Positions 1 to 8,617 of a DNA stretch of 64,000 nt are shown in pieces; within the stretch, counting starts at the first letter, position 1, and each line of letters opens with the position of its first letter. A program made the position numbers and the translations under genes. The notes beneath the pieces were generated by a model. It searched no databases. It saw only the letters and a list, made by a program, of their open reading frames with translations, and was not told the DNA's origin. This stretch comes from Candidatus Microbacterium phytovorans. Its GTDB lineage: Bacteria; Actinomycetota; Actinomycetes; Actinomycetales; Microbacteriaceae. The DNA lies in contig CP119321.1 in NCBI GenBank assembly GCA_029202445.1, forward strand, positions 1,116,001-1,180,000, written 5' to 3'.

Positions 1-785
1 CCCGTCCCCTCCAGGCTGGGCTGGCGTCCCTGCAGCGCAACCGTGTCGAGCGCCACGACCGCCAGTTCGAAGGTCTCCTCGACCGTCACGATCCGCTGGT
101 GAGGTGGACACGCCCCGAGCAGCGCCGACAGCAGAGTCGTCTTTCCCGCGTGGGTGGCGCCGGAGACGAGGACGCTTCGACCGGCCACCATCGCGGAGAC
201 GAGGAGGTGTGCCACGTCGGAAGGCACGGATCCGGCCTCCACGAGGTCGGCGAGCGTCCGGCGGTGCGGCACGAACTTGCGGATGTTGACGGACCAGTGC
301 GCACGGGTGATGTCGGGAATCACGACGTGCAGGCGCGAGCCGTCGGGGAGGGACGCGTCGACGAACGGATGGCTGAGGTCGACGCGACGCCCGGTGGTGT
401 GCAGCATCCGCTCGACGAGGTCACGGACGGCCTCGGGGGTGAGGGTGACCGGGACGCGCTCGTTGCGCCCGTCGCGCGCGCAGAACACGCGGTCGGGTGC
501 GTTGATCCAGATCTCCTCGACCGACGGATCTTCCAGAAGGTGTTGGAGAGGGCCGAGACCGGCGATCACCGCGAGCACCTCGCGGGTGACTGCTTCCTCG
601 TCCAGGATGAGCGCGTCCCCGCGCGCCGGGGCGAAGTCGTTGTGTCGGCGGACCTCCGCGGTGACGAGCTGCGCCGCACGTGCCGGGTTGCGTGAGGGTT
701 CGATCTGCTCGGCCCGCAGCCGGTCCCGCACCCGCGCCGCAACCTCGAGCGTCACGGCATCGGCGGTGTCGAGGGCAGAGGGCAT
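1..785 (-). CDS. tadA: TadA/CpaF-family secretion ATPase (C-terminus beyond window)
   Basis: The reverse strand is open from 785 to the window edge, so only the first ~261 residues are present. It resembles CpaF/TadA ATPases that power Tad/Flp pilus assembly or related type II/IV secretion at the inner membrane face. The N-terminal domain contains a GLGPLQHLLEDPSVEEI stretch typical of the family, followed by the nucleotide-binding domain: Walker A GATHAGKT at residues 209-216 and an acidic VTVEETFEL segment at ~233-241. The His in the P-loop is unusual against the common GGTGTGKT form. I chose ATG 785 because GCGAGG lies 9 nt upstream; an in-frame ATG at 794 has that purine run directly against it. 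Further Tad genes would be expected past position 1 but cannot be seen. Confidence 0.85.
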   Translation of the reverse strand, partial: MPSALDTADAVTLEVAARVRDRLRAEQIEPSRNPARAAQLVTAEVRRHNDFAPARGDALILDEEAVTREVLAVIAGLGPLQHLLEDPSVEEIWINAPDRVFCARDGRNERVPVTLTPEAVRDLVERMLHTTGRRVDLSHPFVDASLPDGSRLHVVIPDITRAHWSVNIRKFVPHRRTLADLVEAGSVPSDVAHLLVSAMVAGRSVLVSGATHAGKTTLLSALLGACPPHQRIVTVEETFELAVVALDTVALQGRQPSLEGT

Positions 786-833
786 GCCTGGCATCCTCGC
801 TGCCGTGGCCGCATCGACGCGCGACTTGTCCAC

Positions 834-898
834 AACGCATTCATGCTCCGCATGCGTACGTGTGCATGAAGGCATCCCATGCGTTGCCCCGGACGCAT
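834..898. promoter_or_regulatory. Nested inverted repeats between tadA and FNT gene
   Basis: The divergent intergenic region holds AACGCAT (834-840) with its inverse ATGCGTT (879-885), TTCATGC (840-846) with GCATGAA (864-870), an 8-bp palindrome CGCATGCG (849-856) and a further ACGCAT at 893-898. Such clustered symmetry between divergent genes suggests an operator. No regulator is identified. Confidence 0.4.
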
Positions 899-939
899 TT
901 TCCCTGCCCGCAGGTCGGCGCGGCCTCCCGCGCGCCCGG

Positions 940-945
940 TAGATT
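940..945 (+). promoter_or_regulatory. -10 box TAGATT for FNT gene
   Basis: TANNNT-type hexamer 39 nt before the ATG. This gene would carry a short leader and also has a GAAGGAG ribosome binding site, unlike the leaderless genes elsewhere in the window. Confidence 0.4.
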
Positions 946-984
946 CGCCTCGGCGGACGCGGATCCGCGGAAGGAGCGGGTGCG

Positions 985-1809
985 ATGCTCAGCATCCCCG
1001 AAGCGCTCGACGTGCAGGCCGATGCCGCCGTCCACAAGGTCGAAGCGGTCGGCTCCCCGGGACGGTTCCTTGTGTCGGGGATGCTCGCCGGCGCCTACAT
1101 CGGCATCGGCGTCGTGCTCATGGTGGCGACGGCCGGACCTCTCATCGAAGCGGGAACCGGCCTCGGCAAGCTCGTGAGCGGCCTCGTCTTCGGCGTCGCG
1201 CTCACCCTCGTCGTCTTCGCCGGCGGCGACCTCGCCACCTCCGCGATGATGGTGCTCCCCCAGGGAGCCCTCATGCGCGCCATCCGCCCCTGGCCCGCGC
1301 TCGGCACGCTCCTGGCCACCGTCGCGGCGAACCTCGTCGGCGCGCTGCTGTTCGCCGCGCTCATCGTCGTGTCGGGCGTGCTCCACAGCAACGCGCCCGC
1401 GGGGGCAATGCTGCAGGACATGCTCACCGCGAAGGCCCACGAGGGCCCGGCGGAGCTGTTCGTCCGCGGCATCCTGTGCAATCTGCTCGTCTGCCTAGCC
1501 ATCTGGATGGCCTCGCGCGTCACCACCGAGATCGCGAAGATCGTGCTCATCTTCGCCGCGATCCTCGCCTTCATCAGCTCCGGCTTCGAGCACGTCGTCG
1601 CCAACATGACGACCTACGGCATCGGGCTGTTCGGCGGCTACGCGGATGCCACGGTGGCGCTGTTCGCGACGAACGTGCTGTGGGTGGGGCTCGGCAACCT
1701 CGTCGGCGGCGGCCTGTTCGTGGGCGTCGCGTACTGGGTCGTCGGCGGCTCCCCGCGCCGCGCCCGCGTCGATGCCCCAGGCGCCCCCGCAGCGTCGACT
1801 CTGCGCTGA
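985..1809 (+). CDS. Formate/nitrite transporter (FNT) family channel
   Basis: A 274-residue integral membrane protein of the FocA/NirC family, pentameric channels passing formate, nitrite or similar small anions. Six hydrophobic segments are visible. The family hallmark is seen in GILCNLLVCLAIWM (~residues 164-177) and SSGFEHVVANM (~197-207), the latter holding the conserved His near the pore. The start is supported by GAAGGAG 8 nt upstream. It lies alone between a divergent TadA-type gene and a tRNA. Whether the substrate is nitrite or formate cannot be told from the sequence; no nitrite reductase or formate gene is adjacent. Confidence 0.9.
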   Translation: MLSIPEALDVQADAAVHKVEAVGSPGRFLVSGMLAGAYIGIGVVLMVATAGPLIEAGTGLGKLVSGLVFGVALTLVVFAGGDLATSAMMVLPQGALMRAIRPWPALGTLLATVAANLVGALLFAALIVVSGVLHSNAPAGAMLQDMLTAKAHEGPAELFVRGILCNLLVCLAIWMASRVTTEIAKIVLIFAAILAFISSGFEHVVANMTTYGIGLFGGYADATVALFATNVLWVGLGNLVGGGLFVGVAYWVVGGSPRRARVDAPGAPAASTLR

Positions 1810-1853
1810 GCCTCACACAGGCAGCTCGGCGCGGATTCGAAGGTTCCCGTCGG

Positions 1854-1859
1854 TAGACT
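1854..1859 (+). promoter_or_regulatory. -10 box TAGACT for tRNA-Leu
   Basis: TAGACT ends 10 nt before the first base of the mature tRNA, the expected distance for a short 5' trailer. Confidence 0.5.
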
Positions 1860-1869
1860 GAAGCGGCCC

Positions 1870-1951
1870 GCGGGAGTGGTGAAACTGGCAGACACGCAGG
1901 ATTTAGGTTCCTGTGCCGAAAGGCGTGTGGGTTCAAGTCCCACCTTCCGCA
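1870..1951 (+). tRNA. tRNA-Leu (anticodon UAG)
   Basis: The acceptor stem GCGGGAG pairs with CTTCCGC (one G-U). The anticodon stem CAGGA/TCCTG encloses loop TTTAGGT, giving anticodon TAG at 1904-1906, which reads CUA/CUG codons. A type II (long variable arm) layout and GTTCAAGTC T-loop are present; discriminator is A1951 and CCA is not encoded. The downstream DedA reading frame is open back through this tRNA, which is not its start. Confidence 0.95.
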
Positions 1952-2000
1952 CGGCCGACGGCGTCGAGAGTTCCCTCACGGCACCACGGACACCCATCCG

Positions 2001-2036
2001 CCGACCGACGACCGACCGACGACCGACCGACGGGAC
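2001..2036. repeat. Short GACC/GACG tandem array before dedA-like gene
   Basis: About 35 bp built from alternating GACC and GACG units lies between the tRNA and the DedA start. It may shape the leader mRNA or be replication slippage; no function can be assigned. Confidence 0.6.
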
Positions 2037-2040
2037 TCTC

Positions 2041-2814
2041 GTGCACTCCATCGCTCTCATCCCCTGGCTCGACCCGACCGCCATCATCGAGGCCGCCGGC
2101 CCGTGGGCGCTGCTCGTGGTGTGCTTCATCGTCTTCGCCGAGACGGGCCTGCTGGTCGGCTTCCTCCTGCCGGGCGACACGCTGCTCATCATCTCGGGCC
2201 TGCTCACGCACACGAACGAGATCTTCGGCGTCAACATCTGGGTCGTCTCGCTGCTGATCGCCCTCGCCGCCTTCGTCGGCGGCGAAGTCGGCTATCTCAT
2301 CGGACACAAGGGCGGACCGGCGATCTTCGAACGCAAGGAGTCGGGCCTCTTCAGCCGCAAGAACGTCGAACGCACCAACGCGTTCTTCGTGCGCTACGGC
2401 GGGCTCACGATCATCCTCGCCCGGTTCGTGCCCATCGTCCGCACGTTCGCGCCCGTCGCGGCCGGTGTCGGTCACATGCCGTGGAAGCGGTACAGCCTCT
2501 ACAACTTCATCGGTGCGATGATCTGGGGCTTCGGGCTCACGATGGTCGGCTTCCTCGTCGGGTACATCCCGTGGGTCGCCCACATCGTCACCGAGTACAT
2601 CGACATCATCCTCCTCGTGGCCGTCGGCGGCACCGCGCTCGTCACGCTCTGGCACTACTTCAGCGAGCGTCGCAAGGTGCGTAAGGAGGCGGCTGCCGGC
2701 GGCGACGTCGTGGTCGACGCGGCCGAGGCGCAGGAACTCGTCCTCGACCCCGAGGTGTTCGATCGCGAGCCCGACCTCGGCGGTCACGACGGCGAAGACC
2801 GTCCGCGCAACTGA
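2041..2814 (+). CDS. DedA family membrane protein
   Basis: A 257-residue DedA/SNARE-associated family membrane protein; members are linked to undecaprenyl-phosphate or other lipid carrier recycling and membrane homeostasis. Visible family features are a FLLPGDTLL segment (~residues 40-48) and the ARFVPIVRTFAPVAAG loop (~residues 128-143) with conserved Arg residues, followed by hydrophobic helices. The C-terminus is a charged cytoplasmic tail rich in Asp/Glu. The frame is open upstream, but that stretch is the tRNA-Leu gene, so GTG 2041 is the sensible start; its ribosome site (GACGGGA) is weak. It converges with ku 33 bp away. Confidence 0.88.
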   Translation: MHSIALIPWLDPTAIIEAAGPWALLVVCFIVFAETGLLVGFLLPGDTLLIISGLLTHTNEIFGVNIWVVSLLIALAAFVGGEVGYLIGHKGGPAIFERKESGLFSRKNVERTNAFFVRYGGLTIILARFVPIVRTFAPVAAGVGHMPWKRYSLYNFIGAMIWGFGLTMVGFLVGYIPWVAHIVTEYIDIILLVAVGGTALVTLWHYFSERRKVRKEAAAGGDVVVDAAEAQELVLDPEVFDREPDLGGHDGEDRPRN

Positions 2815-2847
2815 GGCCACCCCGGCGGCAGCCCGTGCGGCAATCCG

Positions 2848-3723
2848 TCAGGACGCCTTCGACGCCTTCTTCGCGGGCTTCTTCTTCTCCGGCGCGGACT
2901 CGCTCGGCTCCTTCGCGTCATCCGACGCTCCGCGCGCCGCACGACTGCGTTCGACGCTCGCCCGCAGCGCCGCCATGAGGTCTATGACTTCACCGCCGCT
3001 CTCGGCATCCTCGGTCTGCCCGAAGGTCTCCGACGTGTCGAGCGCATCGCCCTTCTCGAGTTTCGCGTCGATGAGCGTGCGCAGTTCCTCCTGGTACTCG
3101 TCGGTGAAGGCGGTCGGGTCGAAGTCGCTCGAGAAGCTCTCGACGAGGGATGCCGACAGCTCCAACTCCTTGGCGGAGATCTTGACCGGCTCATCCAGTC
3201 CCGGGAACGCGGCTTCGCGCACCTCGTCGGCCCACAGCAGCGTCTGCAGCACCAGCACGTCGCCTCGCACTCTCAACGCCGCGAGCCGCGTCTTCTGACG
3301 TAGCGAGAAGCGCACGATCGCGGTGCGGTCGGTCTGCTCCAGCGTCTTGCGCAGCAGCACGTAGGCCTTGGGCGACTTCGAGTCCGGCTCGAGGTAGTAG
3401 GCCCGGTCGAGTGTGAGCAGATCGATCTGCTCCGAGGGCACGAACTCGACGACATCGATCTCGCGGCTCCGTTCGGCTGGAAGCGATGCGATGTCGTCCT
3501 TCGTGAGCACGACCGTCCGCTCCCCGTCGTCGTAGGCCTTGTCGATGTCGGCGAAGGGCACCACTTCGCCGTCGATCTCGCAGATCCGCTGGTAGCGGAT
3601 GCGACCGCCGTCTGCGGCATGCACCTGGTGCAACGGCACGTCGTGATCCTCCGTCGCCGAATACACCTTCACGGGCACGTTCACGAGGCCGAAGGTCAGG
3701 GCGCCCTTCCAGATGGATCTCAT
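2848..3723 (-). CDS. ku: Ku protein, DNA end-binding for NHEJ
   Basis: A 291-residue bacterial Ku that forms a homodimeric ring on double-strand DNA ends and recruits LigD. The N-terminus (MRSIWKGALTFGLVNVPVKV) is the canonical Ku start, and the core reads through YYLEPD and the DEPVKISAKELELA-like segment of the family. The C-terminal tail after ~residue 250 is Lys/Ala/Ser rich, the usual DNA-binding extension. ATG 3723 has TGGAGG immediately upstream. It is divergent from ligD with 60 bp between them, so the two NHEJ genes share a regulatory interval. Length matches the family. Confidence 0.96.
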   Translation of the reverse strand: MRSIWKGALTFGLVNVPVKVYSATEDHDVPLHQVHAADGGRIRYQRICEIDGEVVPFADIDKAYDDGERTVVLTKDDIASLPAERSREIDVVEFVPSEQIDLLTLDRAYYLEPDSKSPKAYVLLRKTLEQTDRTAIVRFSLRQKTRLAALRVRGDVLVLQTLLWADEVREAAFPGLDEPVKISAKELELSASLVESFSSDFDPTAFTDEYQEELRTLIDAKLEKGDALDTSETFGQTEDAESGGEVIDLMAALRASVERSRAARGASDDAKEPSESAPEKKKPAKKASKAS

Positions 3724-3771
3724 TCCTCCAGTACACACCGCCTCAGGCCCCGCATGCCAGGGGTTGCCGAT

Positions 3772-3777
3772 TAGCCT
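3772..3777 (+). promoter_or_regulatory. -10 box TAGCCT, leaderless ligD promoter
   Basis: TAGCCT followed by 6 nt then ATG 3784, so transcription should begin at or next to the start codon. No Shine-Dalgarno is present. Confidence 0.55.
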
Positions 3778-3783
3778 TGCGCC

Positions 3784-6264
3784 ATGGCATCCGGAGCGCA
3801 GACGGTCGAGATCGGCGGGCGGCGCCTGCGCGTCAGCAATCTCGACAAGGTCCTGTACCCGGCGACCGGGACGACCAAGGGCGAGGTCATCGACTACTAC
3901 GCGCGCATAGCTCCGCTCCTCCTGCCGGTTCTCGCGGGTCGGCCGGTCACCCGGAAGCGGTGGCCGGAGGGCGTGGATCAACCGCCGTTCTTCGCCAAGG
4001 CGCTCGAGCAGGGCGCGCCGGCGTGGCTTCCGCGACTGCCCATCGAACACTCCTCGGGGGCGAAGGACTATCCCCTCGTGACGGAGACCGCCGCCCTCGT
4101 CTACCTGGCGCAGGTCGCGAGCCTCGAGCTGCACACGCCGCAGTGGCGGTTCGGGAGGGACGGAGAGCGACGGGCACCGGATCGCCTCGTGCTCGATCTC
4201 GATCCCGGCCCCGGGGTGGGGCTGGCCGAGTGCGCCGAGGTCGCACGCTGGTGCCGCACGATCCTCCGAGACCTCGGCCTCGATCCCGTCCCCGTCACGA
4301 GCGGGAGCAAGGGCATCCACCTCTATGCGGCGCTGGAGGGCGATAGGACCAGCGACGAGATCTCCGCCTTCGCGAAGGAACTCGCCCGCGCGCTCGAAGC
4401 CGACCACCCCGACCTCGTCGTCAGCCAGATGAGCAAGAGCGCGCGTCCGGGGAAGGTGTTCCTGGACTGGAGCCAGAACAACGGCTCGAAGACGACCATC
4501 GCCCCCTACTCGCTGCGCGGACGCGAGGAGCCGACGGTCGCGGCGCCTCGATCGTGGGAGGAACTCGACGACCCGGCGCTTCGTCACCTCCTCTTCGACA
4601 CTGTCCTTGCGCGGTCCGACGCGGTGCAGCACGGTGCCGACGACCCGCTACAGCCCCTGAACGCCGCCGCACCGACCGGGAGCGCGCCCTCGGTAGCTGC
4701 AGCGGCACTCGCGCCCTATCTCGCGAAGCGCTCCGCCGATCGCACTCCCGAGCCGATGCCCACCGACCTCACCGCGTCGACACCCGCACCGCCCGAGGCC
4801 GGACGGGGTGCCGTCAGCGACGCGCCGCGCTTCGTGATCCAAGAGCATCACGCGTCGCGGCTCCACTACGACCTCCGGCTCGAACGCGACGGCGTGCTCG
4901 TCAGCTGGGCGGTGCCCCGGGGTGTGCCGTCCACCCCTGCCACCAACCATCTGGCGGTGATGACCGAGCCCCACCCCCTGGAATACCTCACCTTCCACGG
5001 CGAGATCCCCCGCGGAGAGTACGGCGCGGGCACGATGACGGTGTGGGACACCGGCACGTACGACCTCGAGAAGTGGCGTGACGACGAAGTCATCTTCACC
5101 CTCTCGGGCGCCACCGACGGGCCCCTCGGCCGGGTGCGGCTCGCGCTCATCCGCACCTCCGGCGACGGGGAGAAGTCGCAGTGGCTTCTTCACCGCATGA
5201 AGACCGACACCGCCCACACCATCGCCCCCGCTCCGCGCCCCCGGCGCGCCGTCCCCCGCCCCGAGGATAGCGGGCTCGCCGCCTCCACGTCGCCCATCTC
5301 CCCCATGCTGGCCACGCTCGCGACGCCCGCTCAGGCGACGCAGGCGTCCGACCGCTGGGCTCGGGACGGCGACGGCGCCTGGGCCGAGTTCAAATGGGAC
5401 GGCATCCGGGCCCTCGGCACGTGGGACGGCCACCGCCTGCGACTGCACGCGCGCAGCGGCACCGACATCACCGACCGCTACCCCGAACTCACCGCGGGCG
5501 ACGCCGGTCTCGGCAGCGAACCGTGCGTCGTCGACGGGGAGATCGTCGCGCTCGACGCGGCAGGAAGACCCAGCTTCAGCCGGCTGCAGAACCGCATGCA
5601 CCTGACCAACGCGGCAGAGATCCAGCGGGAGACGGTGCGCACGCCGATCGCCTACTTCCTCTTCGACCTCCTCGGACACGGCGGAATGGATGCCACCCGG
5701 CTCCCGCTCCGCGACCGCCGCGCGCTTCTCGAAGACGTGGCCGCGGAAGCCATCGACGCGATCGTCGTGCCGCCCGTCGTCCCCGACGTCGAAGCGGCCC
5801 TCGCGACCGCGCGCGAACTCTCCCTCGAGGGCATCGTGGTGAAGGATCCGCGCTCGCCCTACCGACCCGGAGCACGCAGCGAGCAGTGGCTCAAGGTCAA
5901 GCTCACCCTCACGCAAGACGTGATCGTCGGCGGGATCCGTCCCGGCAAGGGCGGGCGTACGGGGCGAATCGGGTCGTTGCTCCTCGGCATCCCGAGCTCC
6001 GACGGCCTCCGGTACGTCGGGCGCGTCGGCTCCGGTTTCAGCGACGCCACGATCGACCGACTGGAACGGCTGCTCGACCCCCTGCGCACCGACGAGAATC
6101 CCTTCGTCGGTGTGCCGGCCGCCGACGCCTCCGACGCCGAATGGGTGCGTCCCGCCGTGGTCGCGGAGGTGGAGTTCGCCGAGTTCACCCCGTCCGGCAC
6201 TCTCCGCCACGCCCGTTGGCGGGGCCTCCGACCCGACATCGACCCCGCCGACGTCGCGCGCTGA
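3784..6264 (+). CDS. ligD: Multidomain NHEJ DNA ligase LigD (Pol-PE-Lig)
   Basis: An 826-residue LigD in the mycobacterial order polymerase, phosphoesterase, ligase. Residues ~10-300 are the primase-like polymerase domain, with a DLDPG metal-binding Asp pair near 139. Residues ~345-500 are the 3'-phosphoesterase domain, with HHASRLHYDLRLE at ~352 and the HGEIPRGEYG His/Glu motif. Residues ~515-826 are the ATP-dependent ligase, with nucleotidyl-accepting Lys537 in EFKWDGIRA and later motifs EGIVVKD and WLKVK. A Pro/Ala-rich linker joins domains 1 and 2. It repairs double-strand breaks with Ku, encoded divergently. The 3' end lies 18 bp from the convergent CDF gene. Confidence 0.96.
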   Translation: MASGAQTVEIGGRRLRVSNLDKVLYPATGTTKGEVIDYYARIAPLLLPVLAGRPVTRKRWPEGVDQPPFFAKALEQGAPAWLPRLPIEHSSGAKDYPLVTETAALVYLAQVASLELHTPQWRFGRDGERRAPDRLVLDLDPGPGVGLAECAEVARWCRTILRDLGLDPVPVTSGSKGIHLYAALEGDRTSDEISAFAKELARALEADHPDLVVSQMSKSARPGKVFLDWSQNNGSKTTIAPYSLRGREEPTVAAPRSWEELDDPALRHLLFDTVLARSDAVQHGADDPLQPLNAAAPTGSAPSVAAAALAPYLAKRSADRTPEPMPTDLTASTPAPPEAGRGAVSDAPRFVIQEHHASRLHYDLRLERDGVLVSWAVPRGVPSTPATNHLAVMTEPHPLEYLTFHGEIPRGEYGAGTMTVWDTGTYDLEKWRDDEVIFTLSGATDGPLGRVRLALIRTSGDGEKSQWLLHRMKTDTAHTIAPAPRPRRAVPRPEDSGLAASTSPISPMLATLATPAQATQASDRWARDGDGAWAEFKWDGIRALGTWDGHRLRLHARSGTDITDRYPELTAGDAGLGSEPCVVDGEIVALDAAGRPSFSRLQNRMHLTNAAEIQRETVRTPIAYFLFDLLGHGGMDATRLPLRDRRALLEDVAAEAIDAIVVPPVVPDVEAALATARELSLEGIVVKDPRSPYRPGARSEQWLKVKLTLTQDVIVGGIRPGKGGRTGRIGSLLLGIPSSDGLRYVGRVGSGFSDATIDRLERLLDPLRTDENPFVGVPAADASDAEWVRPAVVAEVEFAEFTPSGTLRHARWRGLRPDIDPADVAR

Positions 6265-6282
6265 CGCTCTCGCCTTCGACCG

Positions 6283-7206
6283 TCAGTGCGCCTCGTGCTC
6301 GACGTGCCCCGCCGGCTCCACCTGGAACGTGGAGTGCTCAACGTCGAAGTGCTCCGACAGACAGGACTGGAGGCTCGACAGCAGCGCCGCCGCACGACCG
6401 TCGGCGAGGACGTCGGGATCGACCACCACGTGCGCCGTGAAGACGGGGGCGCCGCGCGTCAACTGCCACACGTGGACGTCGTGCACCTCCACCACCCCCG
6501 GCTTGCTCAGCAGATGCGTGCGGATCTCGGCCACCTGGGTGCCCGCGGGCGCCGACTCGGCCAGCACCGACACCACCTCCTTGAGGAGCGAGACGGCGCG
6601 CGGCACGATCATCGCCGCGATGAGAAGGGAGGCGATCGCATCCGCCGTCACCCATCCGGTCGTCACGATGACGATGGCCGCCACGATGACCGCGACCGAC
6701 CCCAGCAGATCGCCGAGCACCTCCAGGTACGCGCCGCGAACATTGATGCTGCGCTTCTGCGCACTCGACAGGAGCCACAGGGCCACGGCGTTCGCGACGA
6801 GACCGACGATGGCGACCACCAGCATGACTCCGCCCGCGACCTCACCGCCTTCGGGCGCGAGCAGCCGCCGGACACCCTCGACGGCGATCACCGTCGCGAG
6901 CACGACGAGCACGATCCCGTTCACGAGCGCCCCGAAGACCTCCGCTCGCTGGTAGCCGTACGTACGGCGATCGTTGGCCGGCCGAGCGGCCACGATGCTC
7001 GCGACCAACGCGATCACGAGGCCCGTGGCATCCGTGAGCATGTGGGCGGAGTCGGCCAGGAGCGCCAGGGACCCCGACAGCAGCGCACCGACCACCTGCA
7101 CGACGAAGACGACGCCGGTGAGGCCGAGCGAGATCGCGAGCAGGCGGCGGTTGCTCGCCGCTCGGATGCCGTGGCCGTGCGCGTGATCGTGCGCGTGATC
7201 GTGCAT
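6283..7206 (-). CDS. Cation diffusion facilitator (CzcD/ZitB-like) metal exporter
   Basis: A 307-residue CDF transporter exporting Zn2+/Co2+/Cd2+-type divalent metals in exchange for protons. The N-terminus is His-rich (MHDHAHDHAHGHG), a metal-binding tail typical of Zn-CDFs. Six membrane helices follow, with the signature ADSAHMLTDA (His and Asp of the transport site, ~residues 36-45) and a second Asp pair in the fifth helix. The C-terminal ~90 residues form the cytoplasmic dimerisation domain. The ATG is preceded by a TAGCCT -10 box 6 nt away and no ribosome site. No metal-responsive regulator is adjacent. Confidence 0.92.
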   Translation of the reverse strand: MHDHAHDHAHGHGIRAASNRRLLAISLGLTGVVFVVQVVGALLSGSLALLADSAHMLTDATGLVIALVASIVAARPANDRRTYGYQRAEVFGALVNGIVLVVLATVIAVEGVRRLLAPEGGEVAGGVMLVVAIVGLVANAVALWLLSSAQKRSINVRGAYLEVLGDLLGSVAVIVAAIVIVTTGWVTADAIASLLIAAMIVPRAVSLLKEVVSVLAESAPAGTQVAEIRTHLLSKPGVVEVHDVHVWQLTRGAPVFTAHVVVDPDVLADGRAAALLSSLQSCLSEHFDVEHSTFQVEPAGHVEHEAH

Positions 7207-7212
7207 ACGACG

Positions 7213-7218
7213 AGGCTA
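7213..7218 (-). promoter_or_regulatory. -10 box TAGCCT, leaderless CDF promoter
   Basis: Reverse-strand TAGCCT with a 6-nt spacer to ATG 7206. Confidence 0.5.
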
Positions 7219-7271
7219 CGACCGGCGAGGTGCCCGGATGCCGTTTCCGCCGCAGTCGGGAATGAGAACGG

Positions 7272-7868
7272 TTATAGGTCGCGCAGCAGCGGGGCCAGCG
7301 CGCGGAAGGCCCGCGCCCGGTGCGACTGCGCGTTCTTCTCCGCCGCCGTCAGTTCGCCCGCGGTACGTTCTGCGCCGCTCTGACCGTCGGGGATGAAGAT
7401 CGGGTCGTAGCCGAAACCGCCGGCGCCCCTCGCCTGCGTCGCCAGCCGTCCCGGCCAGACGCCCTCGACGACGTGCTCGCCGCCGCCGGGGACGACCAGC
7501 GCGATCACCGAGGTGAAGTGCGCAGCGCGCCGCGGGTCGGCGATATCGGACAGCTGATCGAGCAGCAGCTCGAGATTCGCCGCGGCATCCTTGCGGTGAC
7601 CCGCCCAGTACGCGGAGAACGCACCTGGAGCGCCACCGAGGACGTCTACACAGATTCCCGAGTCATCGGCCAGGGCCGGCAACCCCGTGTGCGCCGCAGC
7701 CGCCCGCGCCTTGATCAGGGCGTTCTCGGCGAAGGTCACGCCGTCTTCGACAGGCTCCGGACCCTCGTAGCCGACGACTTCCAGATCGGGCCGGGTCGCC
7801 GCGACGATGTGACCGAACTCCTCGACCTTGTGGGGGTTGTGGGTCGCGAGGACGACGCGGGATGCCAT
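7272..7868 (-). CDS. rdgB: XTP/dITP pyrophosphatase (RdgB/HAM1)
   Basis: A 198-residue Ham1-family nucleotide pyrophosphatase that hydrolyses ITP, dITP and XTP to keep deaminated purines out of nucleic acids. Visible motifs are LATHNPHKVEEF at the N-terminus (substrate-binding loop), LADDSGICVDVLGGAPG near residues 70-85 (catalytic Asp), and GGFGYDPIF near 149. Length is standard. Its ATG overlaps the stop of rph (TGATG), so it is the last gene of the murI-rph-rdgB operon, an arrangement common in actinobacteria and consistent with translational coupling. Confidence 0.95.
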   Translation of the reverse strand: MASRVVLATHNPHKVEEFGHIVAATRPDLEVVGYEGPEPVEDGVTFAENALIKARAAAAHTGLPALADDSGICVDVLGGAPGAFSAYWAGHRKDAAANLELLLDQLSDIADPRRAAHFTSVIALVVPGGGEHVVEGVWPGRLATQARGAGGFGYDPIFIPDGQSGAERTAGELTAAEKNAQSHRARAFRALAPLLRDL

Positions 7869-8617
7869 CAGGCCTCCGCTGCCTCGTCGGCCAACGCGGC
7901 CGCCTGCTGCTCGCGAAGCGACGCGCACCCGGCCACCCCGAGCTCGAGGAGCGCGTCGAGCTCGCGCTTGTCGAACGGCGCCCCCTCGGCGGTGCCCTGA
8001 ACCTCGACGAAGAGGCCGCGACCGGTGACGACGACGTTCATGTCGGTCTCGGCGCGAACATCCTCGACGTACGCAAGATCGAGCATCGGCTCGCCGTCGA
8101 TGATGCCGACCGAGATCGCCGACACCGAGTCGAGCAGCACCTCGGCCTTCTTCGCGACGAGACCCTTCCGCCGACCCCACTCGATCGCATCGGCCAGTGC
8201 TACGTAAGCGCCCGTGATCGCGGCTGTGCGCGTGCCGCCATCGGCCTGCAGCACATCGCAGTCGATGACGATCGTGTTCTCGCCCAGGGCCTTCGTGTCG
8301 ACGACGGCGCGGAGGGCGCGGCCGATCAGGCGCGAGATCTCATGGGTGCGTCCGCCGACCTTGCCCTTGATCGACTCGCGATCGTTGCGCGAGTTCGTCG
8401 CGCGGGGAAGCATGGCGTACTCGGCCGTCACCCACCCCTTGCCCTTGCCGGTGAGCCATCTGGGGACACCGCCGGTGAACGACGCCGTGCACAGCACTTT
8501 CGTTCCTCCGAACGAGATCAACGCGGAACCCTCCGCATGCGCACTCCACCCGCGCTCGATCACCACCGGTCGAAGCTGATCGATGGTGCGGCCGTCGGCG
8601 CGGACGATGTCGGTCAT
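7868..8617 (-). CDS. rph: Ribonuclease PH
   Basis: A 249-residue phosphorolytic 3'-5' exoribonuclease that trims tRNA 3' ends. The sequence begins with the standard [13 protein letters not shown] segment and continues with [10 protein letters not shown], the [14 protein letters not shown] motif and [26 protein letters not shown], which holds RNA and phosphate contacts, then [14 protein letters not shown]. Length fits the family. ATG 8617 overlaps the murI stop by 4 nt, and its own stop overlaps rdgB by 1 nt. Upstream translation in this frame is antisense-like noise and was discarded. Confidence 0.97.
   Translation of the reverse strand: MTDIVRADGRTIDQLRPVVIERGWSAHAEGSALISFGGTKVLCTASFTGGVPRWLTGKGKGWVTAEYAMLPRATNSRNDRESIKGKVGGRTHEISRLIGRALRAVVDTKALGENTIVIDCDVLQADGGTRTAAITGAYVALADAIEWGRRKGLVAKKAEVLLDSVSAISVGIIDGEPMLDLAYVEDVRAETDMNVVVTGRGLFVEVQGTAEGAPFDKRELDALLELGVAGCASLREQQAAALADEAAEA

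Noticed and set aside
2001-2036. Possible CRISPR-like or att repeat
   Set aside because: The units are 4 bp with no spacers; simple tandem repetition.
1876-2040. An in-frame upstream start for the DedA gene
   Set aside because: It would begin inside tRNA-Leu and add a disordered Pro/Arg-rich lead absent from DedA proteins.
2848-4632. A 594-residue reverse frame that would fuse Ku to an upstream extension
   Set aside because: The upstream part is antisense to ligD, has no domain likeness, and the canonical Ku start with a ribosome site is at 3723.
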